A DNA stretch of 63,547 nucleotides, from positions 4,724,128 to 4,787,674 of the forward strand of contig NZ_KE161030.1 of NCBI RefSeq assembly GCF_000412335.2, read 5' to 3'. Below the pieces are notes generated by a model. It was not told the origin of the DNA. It saw only the letters and a program-made list of their open reading frames with translations, and searched no databases. This stretch comes from Cedecea davisae DSM 4568 (GTDB lineage Bacteria > Pseudomonadota > Gammaproteobacteria > Enterobacterales > Enterobacteriaceae). The translations under genes and the position numbers were made by a program. Of the stretch, positions 1-9,424 are shown in pieces (within the stretch, counting starts at the first letter, position 1; each line of letters starts with the position of its first letter).

Positions 1-1
1 G

Positions 2-874
2 GACAGCGATCGCTACTATTTCTTTCATATTTTCTCGAAAAGCATATCCGATCAATATTCTTCACGCCTGAATCAGCTTGCTCAACAATTTAACATTACA
101 ATTGTAACTTATGAAGTTGACGAAAAAGTATTAAGCGCTCTACCTGTTAATGCAATATGGCCACTTTCAATTTATTACAGGCTATTGGCATTTGATTATT
201 TATCAGAACAGGTTGAGACTCTTTTATATCTGGATTCTGATATTATTTGTAAGGGCAGTATTTCTGAGTTGGAGCACCTATCCTTAGGTAGTTACTATGC
301 TGCAGTCGTCCCAGACATTGAAAGCACACAAGCGAAAACACATCATCGGTTGGGTATCGATTTCGCCAAAAAATATTTCAACTCAGGATTTGTTTTCGCT
401 AATTTAGTCATCTGGAAACAGCAGCAGCTGACGACCAGGATATTTAAAATGATTCAGGATGAAAAAGATTCTGGGCGTTTAAAATATCCTGATCAAGATG
501 CTCTAAATATATTGTTGTTCGGCAATTTAATTTATCTTGATAAAAAATATAATACTATCTATTCACTTAAGTCAGAGTTTGAATTTAAAGATAAATTATA
601 TTACAAGGAATTTATTTCTGATAACACCGTGTTTATCCATTATACCGGCGTGACTAAGCCCTGGCATCACTGGGTAAACTATGATTCAGCATTATATTTT
701 CAGAGAATATATGACCTGAGCCCGTGGTCAGGTGAAGACTATATTGTGGCAAGAAGCAAATCAGAATATAAAGAAGAGTATAAACATTATCTCTATCAGG
801 GGCGATATCTAAAAGCTTTACGATCTGTTATAGCTTATCGCAGATTAAAACAGCGTGACCGCGGTTCTCTTTAA
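2..874 (+). CDS. LPS core glycosyltransferase, GT8 family (WaaO/WaaJ/WaaR-like), 5' end outside window
   Basis: The frame is open from base 2, so the true start lies upstream of the window and about 290 C-terminal residues are visible. Retaining-type GT8 hallmarks are present: the metal-binding D-x-D in LYLDSDIICKG, the FNSGFVFANL block, and a C-terminal HYTGVTKPWHHW motif followed by a basic tail typical of the GT8 C-terminal domain. These enzymes add glucose or galactose from UDP-sugars to the outer core of lipopolysaccharide on the inner face of the cytoplasmic membrane. It is followed after 9 bp by a GT25 gene on the same strand, so it belongs to the outer-core operon running toward waaL. 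Base composition is much more AT-rich than the housekeeping genes beyond 3 kb, which is usual for core loci. The exact acceptor cannot be assigned from the fragment. Confidence 0.9.
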   Translation, partial: DSDRYYFFHIFSKSISDQYSSRLNQLAQQFNITIVTYEVDEKVLSALPVNAIWPLSIYYRLLAFDYLSEQVETLLYLDSDIICKGSISELEHLSLGSYYAAVVPDIESTQAKTHHRLGIDFAKKYFNSGFVFANLVIWKQQQLTTRIFKMIQDEKDSGRLKYPDQDALNILLFGNLIYLDKKYNTIYSLKSEFEFKDKLYYKEFISDNTVFIHYTGVTKPWHHWVNYDSALYFQRIYDLSPWSGEDYIVARSKSEYKEEYKHYLYQGRYLKALRSVIAYRRLKQRDRGSL

Positions 875-883
875 AAATGTAGA

Positions 884-1675
884 ATGCCTATGAATACTGA
901 TTTCCCCGTTTTTGTTATCTCTCTGAAAAGCGACACTGAACGCCGGAGAAAGATAGCATCTCTCTTTGCTGAATATGGCATTAGTTATCAATTTTGGGAC
1001 GCAACAGATTATAGATCTGATGAATTTAATATCCGGATACGAGATATTCAACCGAAGCAGAATTCTTCGTATGGTGAGATGACTCTTCCTGAAAAGGCAT
1101 GCGCGCTCAGCCACCTTTCAATTTATCAACATATACTTGATAACAATATAGATTGGGCGCTGGTACTCGAAGATGATGTTACCTTTGATAGACGGCTTGC
1201 AGATGTCTTACGAGAACTTTCTTCCCGGCAGGATTGCCTTAAGCAACACAGCACCTACGTTCTGGGGGGCCAACAGGGAACATCAGAGTATCAGTTGTTT
1301 GGGCTAAGCCTGCGTCATACTCAGGTCATCGGAAATGTACGTTTTCGCCGCGCTACTTATAAAAAACACAAGGTCACACGAGCGTGCTCTTATATTGTAG
1401 ATCGGATATATTGCCAACGTGCTCTTGAACTTTTTGAATCTCATGGATTTTTCCTGGTTGACGATCGAAAAATATTATTTATCCATAATGTGATGAAATA
1501 CTTATATTTTTCTGATGTTGTTACTCATCCATTAGTGAATATTAATAACTCGCATTTGGAAAAAAGCCGTTGCGATATAAGAAAAAACAATGATGATAAA
1601 AAGGTAAGTAAATTTAAAAAATCACTTCGTTTATGGCGTTATAAGTTACGCGTTATGCTTGGTAGTTTTGAGTAA
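884..1675 (+). CDS. GT25 family LPS/LOS glycosyltransferase
   Basis: The 263-residue product begins with the family's typical FPVFVISLKSDTERR stretch and carries the acidic motif LVLEDDV near residue 100, the D-x-D-like site of GT25 enzymes (LpsA/LgtB type, usually beta-galactosyl or beta-glucosyl transfer in LPS or LOS). No signal peptide is seen; such enzymes are cytoplasmic and membrane-associated. The chosen ATG lies 9 bp after the GT8 gene; a second in-frame ATG two codons on is possible. The tail is lysine-rich. It is the last gene of the plus-strand core operon and meets waaL head-on across a shared terminator. The E. coli K-12 core operon has no GT25 gene at this place, so this probably makes a core sugar linkage that differs from K-12. 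Acceptor and donor are not known. Confidence 0.88.
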   Translation: MPMNTDFPVFVISLKSDTERRRKIASLFAEYGISYQFWDATDYRSDEFNIRIRDIQPKQNSSYGEMTLPEKACALSHLSIYQHILDNNIDWALVLEDDVTFDRRLADVLRELSSRQDCLKQHSTYVLGGQQGTSEYQLFGLSLRHTQVIGNVRFRRATYKKHKVTRACSYIVDRIYCQRALELFESHGFFLVDDRKILFIHNVMKYLYFSDVVTHPLVNINNSHLEKSRCDIRKNNDDKKVSKFKKSLRLWRYKLRVMLGSFE

Positions 1676-1706
1676 AAAAAGCATCTCGAGAGAGATGCTT
1701 TTTTAT
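1673..1706. terminator. Bidirectional terminator between the GT25 gene and waaL
   Basis: A stem of AAGCATCTC and GAGATGCTT around a GAGA loop is flanked by an A-run on the left and a T-run on the right. It can therefore end transcription from either strand of these convergent genes. Confidence 0.85.
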
Positions 1707-1741
1707 TATAGGCAATAAACTACTTTCTTGAGCGATTTTTT

Positions 1742-2989
1742 CTAATTATCATTGATTTTTTTATTATTACGCACTGAGCAAGTTAGCATTAATGTTAATA
1801 GCCATGCTAATGGTACCGGAGTGGCATAAGTTAGCGTGTCACTTAATCCAAATAGTAGAAAAAGAATTGCATAGGCACTTATTAAAAGACACTTATTATT
1901 AAGCGAAAAGTGTAATATGCTGGCTAAGAATAAGATATCTAAAATTACTCCAATCCAACCGATGGTCGAAAGGGTATCGATGAACTGATTATGAAGATGC
2001 ACGCCCAGGTATGGTTTAGCTCCTGACCAGTCTGGATTATCCTGGATAATGCTTAAGATTTTCTGATTTCTTTTCTCAAGTGATTGCCATGCATAGTTAT
2101 CAATAGATGAGTCTATCCCAACTTGATACATAGCAAAGCGTGCTCCGATTGAGGTCGCTGAGTTTCTGTTTTCATATTGAGTCAAATCACTCTTCATTTC
2201 AATTATTCTTTTTGCTACTGGCTTTGCCAGAAAAACAGCGGACAGAATACTCAGAAATATTAATAACAAAATACTATTTAATTTTGTTTTTTTATCCCGT
2301 TGTTTTATTTCATGCCAAAAGATAAATAGCAATACAATTGGAAATGCAATTATTGCGGCTCGGGTTCCAGTGAGGGATATCGCAACAATATTAGCAAAAG
2401 CGAAAATAAGTATGAGTGGGATTTTGAATTTTTTTACAGTCCAGCTAATTGTTATGAGTGTATATGTGGCAATAAATGAGATAGTATAGGCAGCCCCAGT
2501 GGAGTTTGGGCCATATGCCAGCGATAATGTTACACGAGGCTCTTTTAAAATCGCGATTTGATAAAAAGAATAAGCGACGTAAAGGATATTGACTAGCAAT
2601 GCGATCAATAGATGAATATTAATTATTGAAGCTGAATTTTTTCTGTTACTAGATAGTACCGGGAAGGCAAATGCCGCAAACAATCCAGCCAGGCTCCAGT
2701 CGCGATAATTGATATAAGCGCCAAAATATAGTGAGTCTGGTGACCTATATGTCCTGAACCATAAAAATGACAGTAGTGCCAGAATAAAAAGACACGCAGA
2801 AATATATTTTGTATTACCGTTGAGATATTTTTTGGGTGATATGAAAATTGCCAGCAAGCCCAACTCTCCGGCTGCTCTTAGCGCTTTCATGGCGTAACCT
2901 TGCTGGAATGGCAGCAATAGTAAGGATAAAAAACCTAGCGCTAATATTAAAATATATAAAAGTTGATCAAATTTTTCTCGCATCATCAT
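1742..2989 (-). CDS. waaL: O-antigen ligase WaaL
   Basis: This 415-residue polytopic protein has about a dozen hydrophobic segments and a long periplasmic loop around residues 255-330 rich in charged residues, including the HLHNQFIDTLSTIGW motif of the Wzy_C / O-antigen ligase family. WaaL transfers undecaprenyl-linked O-polysaccharide to lipid A-core on the periplasmic side of the inner membrane. Three consecutive ATG codons (2989, 2986, 2983) could start translation; the first is used here. It is the last gene of the hldD-waaF-waaC-waaL operon, 48 bp after waaC, in the same place as in E. coli. Composition is AT-rich like the neighbouring core genes, and ligase sequences are known to vary with core type. 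Identification rests on position plus motif and is firm. Confidence 0.92.
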   Translation of the reverse strand: MMMREKFDQLLYILILALGFLSLLLLPFQQGYAMKALRAAGELGLLAIFISPKKYLNGNTKYISACLFILALLSFLWFRTYRSPDSLYFGAYINYRDWSLAGLFAAFAFPVLSSNRKNSASIINIHLLIALLVNILYVAYSFYQIAILKEPRVTLSLAYGPNSTGAAYTISFIATYTLITISWTVKKFKIPLILIFAFANIVAISLTGTRAAIIAFPIVLLFIFWHEIKQRDKKTKLNSILLLIFLSILSAVFLAKPVAKRIIEMKSDLTQYENRNSATSIGARFAMYQVGIDSSIDNYAWQSLEKRNQKILSIIQDNPDWSGAKPYLGVHLHNQFIDTLSTIGWIGVILDILFLASILHFSLNNKCLLISAYAILFLLFGLSDTLTYATPVPLAWLLTLMLTCSVRNNKKINDN

Positions 2990-3037
2990 AATAATTTCTT
3001 CTGCTATCTATAATGTTGTGGCCAGGTTGTTAAATTT

Positions 3038-3997
3038 TTAGACATCAGTAATTTTTTGTAGAACTATTTTCGGTGCGAGATCGTTAAGATCGTGAGTGGT
3101 TGAAATACACTCGACCTGATTTTTCCCATACCCACCAATGAGACCCGGATCTGTCGGTCCGTAAAGCGTCACATTCGGCCGGTCTAATGCTGCGGTAAGA
3201 TGACTTAATCCTGTATCAACGGAAACGACATATTTTGCCCCCGCCAGCACTTTAGCCACTTCCTCGAGCGTCATCCTCGGTAACACATCAACAAAATCAA
3301 ACCCTTCTGCCAGTCTTTTTGCACGTGCTTCTTCATGAGGCGCTCCCCACGGCAGCTTAATGCGAATCCCTGAATCCTCCAGCAGACCAATTAGCTCTCG
3401 CCAGTTCGTCTCCGGCCAGTGTTTATCATCCCGAGTGGTCGCATGTAAGAATACGGCATATTGGCCGTTATCGGCGTTCAGATTGTTCAGGAAATGCCGC
3501 GCGATGGCGTAATCGCCCTGAGTTTGCGGCTTGCTATAGCCCAGACTTTTGGCAAAAAGCTCACGCACACGTTCAACGGCATGTTGCTGTTTGGCAACGC
3601 TGTGTTTTACGTTGTAGAACAGGCTTGCTAAAGGTTCGCGGGCGCTGTTCCAGTCCATGCCATGCTTGATGCCACGCGCATTACGAGTCACCAGAGCCGC
3701 GCTCTTTACCAGGCCCTGAGCGTCGATAATGCAGTCATATTTTCTGGCTTTCAGGGTCTGGTAGAATGCTTTGCGCTCGGCGCGCGTCTCAGAAGCAAAC
3801 CAGCTCTTTCTCCAGCGACGGATAGCGACCGGAAACACATTCTCCACGGCAGGATGCCAGCCGGGGATCTGAGCGAAACCTTCTTCAACAACCCAGTCGA
3901 ATTTGATACCCGGAATAGCATGCATCGCGTCGGTCAACGCGGGAAGGGAATGCAGTACGTCGCCCATTGAGGACGTTTTGACCAGAAGCACCCGCAT
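3038..3997 (-). CDS. waaC: LPS heptosyltransferase I WaaC
   Basis: This 319-residue GT9 enzyme adds the first L-glycero-D-manno-heptose to Kdo of the inner core, in the cytoplasm. The start MRVLLVKTSSMGDVLHSLPA is the classical WaaC N-terminus with the catalytic Asp in SSMGD. The nucleotide-binding motif VSVDTGLSHLTAALDRP near residue 260 and the LYGPTDPG segment are present. Length equals the family norm. The ATG shares one base with the waaF stop codon, which suggests translational coupling in the hldD-waaFC operon. Base composition returns to the genomic norm here, unlike waaL downstream. Confidence 0.98.
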   Translation of the reverse strand: MRVLLVKTSSMGDVLHSLPALTDAMHAIPGIKFDWVVEEGFAQIPGWHPAVENVFPVAIRRWRKSWFASETRAERKAFYQTLKARKYDCIIDAQGLVKSAALVTRNARGIKHGMDWNSAREPLASLFYNVKHSVAKQQHAVERVRELFAKSLGYSKPQTQGDYAIARHFLNNLNADNGQYAVFLHATTRDDKHWPETNWRELIGLLEDSGIRIKLPWGAPHEEARAKRLAEGFDFVDVLPRMTLEEVAKVLAGAKYVVSVDTGLSHLTAALDRPNVTLYGPTDPGLIGGYGKNQVECISTTHDLNDLAPKIVLQKITDV

Positions 3998-5046
3998 TAG
4001 TCTTCCTTACTGGTAGTTAACAGCTCGGTTAACGCGACCAGCACGCTGTCCGGAGTAATATCAATCAGGCTCTGGTGATACCCTTCTGCTGCATCACCTT
4101 TGCGTACTTTATGGTAGCCGCTAATCAGGCGGATTACTTTTGCTTTGTGGGACAGCGGCGGCGTGAAGTCAGGGCTGCTTGGGCCATATAGCGCCACCAG
4201 GGGGCGCCCTAGCGCGGCGGCAACGTGCATCAGGCCGGAATCATTAGTCACTACGCCCTGGCAGGCGGAGAGCAGGATAACGGCCTGTTCAAGCTGAGTA
4301 TCACCGGCAAGATTACGGCACCAGGCCTGCTGTTCGGTAGTAAGCGTGGCGAGAATATCGTTACCCGCATCTTTGTCTTTGGCTGAGCCAAATAGCACGA
4401 CCTGATAGCCAGCATCGATGAGTTTGGCTGCCAGATCCGCGTAATGATAATGTGGCCAGCGTTTAGCCGGGCCAAACTCTGCACCAGGACAAAAACCTAT
4501 CATCGGGCGCTGCTGGTCGAGATTGAAGGCGGCGCAGGTCTGCGCTTTTTCACCCTCATTAACCTGTAACTTAGGCCACAGAAGCGGCTGGGGTAAGTCT
4601 TTGGCGGATTGCATCACGCCCTTGTCGTATGCAAGAGCGACATAGCGTTCCACCATTAGCGGCCACGCCTGTTTGTCCAGCTTCCGGCTGTCGTTGAGCA
4701 GGCCATAGCGCATTTCGCCAAGCCAGCCGGTGCGATGAGGGATTTTGGCAAAGAAGGGAACCAGAGCGGACTTGAACGAGTTTGGCAGGACGTAAGCGCG
4801 ATCGTAGTGCTTATTACGCAGGCTGTGGCCAAGACGGCGACGTTCGCCGATTTCCAGCGCGCCGTGGCCGAGCGGCATGGCTATTGCCTCGTTAACTTCC
4901 GGCATGCGGGATAATAATGGACGGCACCACGCGGGTGCCATCACATCAATTATCGCCTGGGGATAACGCGCCTTGAGCGTGCGATAGAGACTTTGCGACA
5001 TCATCATGTCGCCCACCCATGACGGGCCAATCACCAGAATTTTCAT
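3997..5046 (-). CDS. waaF: LPS heptosyltransferase II WaaF
   Basis: This GT9-family protein of 349 residues adds the second heptose to the inner core. It opens with MKILVIGPSWVGDMMMSQSL, containing the conserved WVGD catalytic Asp segment, and has the donor-binding VVTNDSGLMHVAAALGRP and ALYGPSSP motifs in the C-terminal Rossmann domain. It lies 16 bp after hldD and overlaps waaC by one base, so the three are one operon. The product acts just before outer-core extension by the glycosyltransferases at the left edge of the window. No oddities seen. Confidence 0.98.
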   Translation of the reverse strand: MKILVIGPSWVGDMMMSQSLYRTLKARYPQAIIDVMAPAWCRPLLSRMPEVNEAIAMPLGHGALEIGERRRLGHSLRNKHYDRAYVLPNSFKSALVPFFAKIPHRTGWLGEMRYGLLNDSRKLDKQAWPLMVERYVALAYDKGVMQSAKDLPQPLLWPKLQVNEGEKAQTCAAFNLDQQRPMIGFCPGAEFGPAKRWPHYHYADLAAKLIDAGYQVVLFGSAKDKDAGNDILATLTTEQQAWCRNLAGDTQLEQAVILLSACQGVVTNDSGLMHVAAALGRPLVALYGPSSPDFTPPLSHKAKVIRLISGYHKVRKGDAAEGYHQSLIDITPDSVLVALTELLTTSKED

Positions 5047-5062
5047 GCTTCAGTTGGCCTGC

Positions 5063-5995
5063 TTATGCGTCACGATTTAACCATGTCATATACTCCGCAA
5101 CCCCTTCGGCTACGGTTTTAAACGGCTTGTCGTAGCCGGCGGCGCGCAGGTTTGTTAAGTCGGCTTCGGTGTAAGCCTGGTAGCGGCCTTTCAGCTTATC
5201 CGGGAAAGGAATGTACTCGATACTGCCTTTCTTGTGGAACGCCAGTGCGGCATCCGCTACGGCCTGGAAGGACTCTGCACGGCCTGTTCCGCAGTTGAAA
5301 ATACCTGACACGCCATTCTGCCAGAACCACAGATTGACGGCAGCCACGTCGCCCACATAGATGAAGTCACGTTTGAAACTGTCGCTGCCTTCAAACAGTT
5401 TTGGGTTCTCGCCGTTGTTTAACTGGGTATTAAGGTGGAATGCTACGCTTGCCATGCTGCCTTTGTGGCCTTCGCGCGGTCCGTAGACGTTGAAGTAGCG
5501 GAAGCCGGTAACCTGTGAGTTGGCTTCAGGTAGGATCTGGCGTACATATTCGTCGAACAGGAACTTTGAGTAGCCGTAAACGTTCAGAGGCTGCTCAAAC
5601 TCACGGGATTCAATGAAGTCTTTATTGCGGCCGCCGTAAGTGGCTGCGGAAGAGGCATACAGGAACGGAATTTCGTGCTCCAGGCAATAGTGAAGCACCT
5701 CTTTGGAGTACTGATAGTTGTTATCCATCATGTACTTGCCATCCCACTCGGTGGTGGAAGAGCAGGCACCTTCGTGGAAGATAGCTTCGATATCGCCAAA
5801 CTCTTCACCGGCCATAATCTGGATCAGGAAGTCTTCCTTATCCATATAGTCGGCGATATCCAGGTCAACCAGGTTGGCGAACTTGGTGCCGTCCTTCAGA
5901 TTGTCGACAACCAGGATATCCCGGTAGCCCTGATCATTCAGGGATTTAACAATGTTGCTGCCGATCATTCCGGCGCCGCCAGTTACGATAATCAT
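5063..5995 (-). CDS. hldD: ADP-glyceromanno-heptose 6-epimerase HldD
   Basis: HldD converts ADP-D-glycero-D-manno-heptose to the L-glycero form used by WaaC and WaaF. The 310-residue extended short-chain dehydrogenase has the NADP-binding [11 protein letters not shown] motif at its N-terminus and the catalytic Tyr and Lys in [12 protein letters not shown] near residue 140. The ATG at 5995 fits the family start. It is the first gene of the hldD-waaF-waaC-waaL operon and diverges from kbl across about 215 bp. In E. coli this operon has a heat-shock promoter; I could not find a convincing sigma-32 pair here. Confidence 0.98.
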   Translation of the reverse strand: MIIVTGGAGMIGSNIVKSLNDQGYRDILVVDNLKDGTKFANLVDLDIADYMDKEDFLIQIMAGEEFGDIEAIFHEGACSSTTEWDGKYMMDNNYQYSKEVLHYCLEHEIPFLYASSAATYGGRNKDFIESREFEQPLNVYGYSKFLFDEYVRQILPEANSQVTGFRYFNVYGPREGHKGSMASVAFHLNTQLNNGENPKLFEGSDSFKRDFIYVGDVAAVNLWFWQNGVSGIFNCGTGRAESFQAVADAALAFHKKGSIEYIPFPDKLKGRYQAYTEADLTNLRAAGYDKPFKTVAEGVAEYMTWLNRDA

Positions 5996-6210
5996 AAGCT
6001 TAACCTTTAATAAATGGGGCTTTCAGGCCAAATGCCCGATGCGCTAATGGCTCTTATCATACCATTACAATTAAAGACCCGCCTAATGAGCGGAAGTTTT
6101 TCACCCTCGTGATTTATCCTGCAAAAATCAGATTCCCTGAAGCGTAATCTCGTCTCCTGGTATAGGTTTGGGTAATATGTGCCGAAATTTGCCATGCCTG
6201 GAGAATCGCG

Positions 6211-7407
6211 ATGCGCGAAGATTTTTACAAGCAGTTGACCTCCCAGCTCGAGACGGCTCGTGCGGAAGGGTTATTTAAAGAAGAGCGTATTATCACCTCC
6301 GCCCAGAATGCGGATATCACCGTTGCCGACGGCAGCCACGTTATCAACTTCTGCGCCAACAACTATCTGGGACTGGCTAACCACCCGCAGCTGATTGAAG
6401 CAGCTAAGCAGGGAATGGACAAGCACGGGTTTGGTATGGCTTCTGTGCGCTTTATCTGCGGAACTCAGGACAGCCATAAAGCGCTGGAAGGCAAGCTGGC
6501 GGAATTCCTTGGAATGGATGATGCGATTCTGTATTCCTCCTGCTTTGACGCCAACGGCGGGCTATTTGAAACGCTGCTCGGCCCGGAGGACGCCATCATT
6601 TCTGACGCGCTGAATCATGCGTCAATCATCGACGGCGTTCGCTTGTGCAAAGCCCAGCGTTACCGCTATGCCAACAACGACATGCAGGAACTGGAGGCTC
6701 GCCTCAAAGAAGCGCGTGCGGCCGGTGCTCGCCACGTCATGATTGCTACCGACGGCGTGTTCTCCATGGACGGCGTGATTGCCAACCTGAAAGGCGTTTG
6801 TGATCTGGCGGACAAATACAACGCGCTGGTGATGGTGGATGACTCCCATGCCGTCGGTTTTGTCGGCGAAAACGGGCGTGGGACTCATGAATACTGCGAA
6901 GTGATGGATCGCGTGGATATCATCACCGGTACTTTAGGTAAAGCGCTCGGCGGCGCATCCGGCGGTTATACCGCAGGCCGCAAAGAAGTGATTGAGTGGC
7001 TTCGTCAGCGTTCCCGCCCGTATTTATTCTCCAACTCTCTGGCTCCGGCCATTGTTGCCGCCTCCATTAAAGTGCTCGAGATGCTGGCTTCAGGCGCCGA
7101 CCTGCGTGAGCGTCTGTGGTCTAACGCCCGCCTGTTCCGTGAAAAAATGAGCGCTGCGGGCTTTACCCTCGCAGGGGCTGACCACGCAATCATTCCGGTG
7201 ATGCTGGGCGAGGCGGTAGTGGCGCAGAACTTTGCTCGTGAACTGCAAAAAGAAGGTATTTACGTCACCGGCTTCTTCTACCCGGTGGTGCCAAAAGGTC
7301 AGGCGCGTATTCGCACCCAAATGTCGGCGGCGCATACCCCTGAGCAAATTGAACGTGCGGTGGATGCGTTTACGCGTATCGGTAAGCAATTAGGCGTTAT
7401 CGCTTAA
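6211..7407 (+). CDS. kbl: 2-amino-3-ketobutyrate CoA ligase (glycine C-acetyltransferase)
   Basis: Kbl cleaves 2-amino-3-ketobutyrate with CoA to glycine and acetyl-CoA, the second step of threonine breakdown after Tdh. The 398-residue protein is a PLP-dependent alpha-oxoamine synthase: [10 protein letters not shown] supplies the cofactor-contacting Asp and His, and the Schiff-base Lys lies in [13 protein letters not shown] near residue 244. Length equals the E. coli protein and similarity is very high throughout. tdh follows after 10 bp, forming the kbl-tdh operon, which also channels the unstable intermediate. The operon diverges from hldD. Confidence 0.98.
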   Translation: MREDFYKQLTSQLETARAEGLFKEERIITSAQNADITVADGSHVINFCANNYLGLANHPQLIEAAKQGMDKHGFGMASVRFICGTQDSHKALEGKLAEFLGMDDAILYSSCFDANGGLFETLLGPEDAIISDALNHASIIDGVRLCKAQRYRYANNDMQELEARLKEARAAGARHVMIATDGVFSMDGVIANLKGVCDLADKYNALVMVDDSHAVGFVGENGRGTHEYCEVMDRVDIITGTLGKALGGASGGYTAGRKEVIEWLRQRSRPYLFSNSLAPAIVAASIKVLEMLASGADLRERLWSNARLFREKMSAAGFTLAGADHAIIPVMLGEAVVAQNFARELQKEGIYVTGFFYPVVPKGQARIRTQMSAAHTPEQIERAVDAFTRIGKQLGVIA

Positions 7408-7417
7408 GGGAGCGGTC

Positions 7418-8443
7418 ATGAAAGCATTAGCAAAACTGAAAGCAGAAGAAGGTATCTGGATGACGGATGCGCCCAAGCCGGAAATGGGCCATAACGATTT
7501 GTTAATCAAAATCCGTAAAACCGCCATCTGCGGCACCGACGTGCACATCTACAACTGGGACGAATGGTCGCAAAAAACGATTCCAGTGCCGATGGTTGTC
7601 GGCCACGAATACGTGGGCGAAGTGGTGGGTATTGGCCAGGAAGTGAAAGGTTTTAAAATTGGCGACCGCGTTTCTGGCGAAGGGCACATCACCTGCGGCC
7701 ACTGCCGTAACTGCCGCGGCGGGCGTACCCACCTGTGCCGCAACACCACTGGCGTTGGCGTCAACCGCCCTGGCTGTTTTGCCGAGTATTTGGTTATCCC
7801 GGCGTTTAATGCGTTCAAAATTCCGGACAATATCTCCGATGACCTGGCCTCTATCTTTGACCCATTCGGCAACGCAGTGCATACCGCACTTTCGTTCGAT
7901 CTGGTGGGCGAAGATGTGCTGGTGTCCGGAGCTGGCCCAATTGGTATCATGGCGGCTGCGGTAGCAAAACACGTTGGGGCGCGTAACGTTGTCATTACCG
8001 ACGTGAACGAATATCGCCTGGAGCTGGCTCGTGAGATGGGTATTACCCGCGCGGTTAACGTCAGCAAAGAAAGCCTGCAGGACGTGATGAGCGAGCTGGG
8101 GATGACCGAAGGATTTGACGTCGGTCTGGAGATGTCCGGTGCACCTCCTGCGTTCCGCGCCATGCTGGACACTATGAACCACGGCGGCCGCATTGCGATG
8201 CTGGGTATTCCGCCGTCCGATATGTCTATCGACTGGACAAAAGTTATCTTTAAAGGGCTGTTTATTAAAGGTATCTACGGGCGGGAAATGTTTGAAACCT
8301 GGTATAAAATGGCGGCTCTGATTCAGTCCGGTCTGGATCTTTCGCCAATCATTACCCACCGCTTCTCAATTGATGAGTTCCAGAAAGGCTTTGATGCGAT
8401 GCGTTCCGGGCAATCCGGTAAAGTCATCCTGAGCTGGGATTAA
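7418..8443 (+). CDS. tdh: L-threonine 3-dehydrogenase
   Basis: Tdh oxidises L-threonine to 2-amino-3-ketobutyrate with NAD+. This is a zinc-dependent medium-chain dehydrogenase of 341 residues: the catalytic zinc site is [13 protein letters not shown] with downstream GHEYVGEV; the structural zinc cysteines are in [15 protein letters not shown]; the nucleotide-binding glycines are in [13 protein letters not shown]. It is the second gene of the kbl-tdh operon and ends at a hairpin shared with yibQ. Full length, no anomalies. Confidence 0.98.
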   Translation: MKALAKLKAEEGIWMTDAPKPEMGHNDLLIKIRKTAICGTDVHIYNWDEWSQKTIPVPMVVGHEYVGEVVGIGQEVKGFKIGDRVSGEGHITCGHCRNCRGGRTHLCRNTTGVGVNRPGCFAEYLVIPAFNAFKIPDNISDDLASIFDPFGNAVHTALSFDLVGEDVLVSGAGPIGIMAAAVAKHVGARNVVITDVNEYRLELAREMGITRAVNVSKESLQDVMSELGMTEGFDVGLEMSGAPPAFRAMLDTMNHGGRIAMLGIPPSDMSIDWTKVIFKGLFIKGIYGREMFETWYKMAALIQSGLDLSPIITHRFSIDEFQKGFDAMRSGQSGKVILSWD

Positions 8444-8449
8444 TCGTGC

Positions 8450-8475
8450 AGCCAGAGGACATAAGTCCTCTGGCT
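8450..8475. terminator. Hairpin between convergent tdh and yibQ
   Basis: An 11-bp inverted repeat, AGCCAGAGGAC with GTCCTCTGGCT around an ATAA loop, fills the 42-bp gap between the two stop codons. Only a weak pyrimidine tract follows on the plus strand, so termination efficiency is uncertain. Confidence 0.7.
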
Positions 8476-8485
8476 TCTTCCGCAA

Positions 8486-9421
8486 TCAGACCTGCTTTCC
8501 CCAGCCCTGCCACTGATGCTGTAAATACTTCACCAGCGAACTTTCGCTAATACTCTCGCTCAATACTTTGAAGTAGGTCGTCGCATACACCGGCTCAAGC
8601 GGCTTTTTCGGCTTACAAATTTTCACGCCCCGGAACGGGTTACGTGGTGGCTGTTGCTTGCCCGGCTGCGCGGTATTCGGCGTGGAGGTGTCAATTTGAG
8701 GCTCGTTCAGCAGGCTGCTCGGCCGCACCAGAGTGATGTCCGGCGGCAGGTTATAAATCATCTGCTGCAATACACGAACGGTCGCTGGATGCGGGTGGCC
8801 GATAGCAATGGCCGAGCCGGTTTTACGGGCCAGCTGAATCGCCCGATTAAACTGGAAGCGAATATCCGCTTCGTTCTGGGTATCGTCGAGAAACACTTTA
8901 CGCTTAATCACTTTCACCCGGGTTCCGGCCGCGGCGCGCGTGGCCTGGCTGTTGCCGATGGTCATGCTATCGAGGAAGTAGAGATTATATTGCTCCAGGG
9001 ACTGCATGACCTTTTGCATGCCGAACAGGCTGGAGGTCATAGCGCTGCCCATATGGTTGTTCATCCCGACCGCGTAAGGCACTTTATTCACCGCATCACG
9101 AATAATGCGTTCTATCTCCTCGCTGCTCATATCCGGGCGCAGCGTATCTTTCTCCAGAGGCTGCTTGCTCAGCGGAGCCATTGGCAGATGGATAAGCACT
9201 TCATGACCGGCATTATGAGCTTTGGTGGCCATTTCACGGGAGTGAGGAGCGTTGGGCAGGACGGCGACGGAGACATTGGTCGGCAGAGCCAGAACCAGAT
9301 TTTCCTGCTGAGGGCGATAGCCAAAATCATCGATAACTATCGAGAGCTTACCGGCCCAGGCGGTTGTTGCCAGCATTAGCCCGCTGGCGGCGGCGAAAAA
9401 AAAGGTGCGAAACTGAGGCAA
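8486..9421 (-). CDS. yibQ: Divergent polysaccharide deacetylase family protein YibQ
   Basis: The 311-residue protein has an N-terminal signal peptide (hydrophobic LMLATTAWA followed by GK) and a divergent polysaccharide deacetylase (DUF610-type) domain over most of its length. Visible blocks include VIDDFGYRPQQ, AVGMNNHMGSAMTS, FLDSMTIG and AIGHPHP, which correspond to the metal-site regions of the NodB fold. It is exported, probably to the periplasm. It follows envC by 3 bp and is the third gene of the gpmI-envC-yibQ cluster, as in E. coli. Substrate and function are not established for the family; the link to EnvC suggests an envelope role, which is inference. The C-terminal tail is proline- and threonine-rich before a short conserved end. 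Confidence 0.93.
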   Translation of the reverse strand: MPQFRTFFFAAASGLMLATTAWAGKLSIVIDDFGYRPQQENLVLALPTNVSVAVLPNAPHSREMATKAHNAGHEVLIHLPMAPLSKQPLEKDTLRPDMSSEEIERIIRDAVNKVPYAVGMNNHMGSAMTSSLFGMQKVMQSLEQYNLYFLDSMTIGNSQATRAAAGTRVKVIKRKVFLDDTQNEADIRFQFNRAIQLARKTGSAIAIGHPHPATVRVLQQMIYNLPPDITLVRPSSLLNEPQIDTSTPNTAQPGKQQPPRNPFRGVKICKPKKPLEPVYATTYFKVLSESISESSLVKYLQHQWQGWGKQV

Positions 9422-9424
9422 AAC

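Noticed and set aside
1..3000. AT-rich core segment as a recently acquired genomic island
   Set aside because: LPS core loci are normally AT-rich and variable in enterobacteria. No integrase, tRNA or repeats mark an island boundary within the window.
6000..6060. Sigma-32 promoter for hldD
   Set aside because: A CCCCATTTA-like -10 exists on the minus strand near 6011-6019, but no CTTGAAA at the right spacing, so the evidence is insufficient.
7502..8359. 285-codon open frame antisense to tdh
   Set aside because: It is a shadow of tdh; the His-rich, Phe-rich composition is the mirror of tdh codon use.
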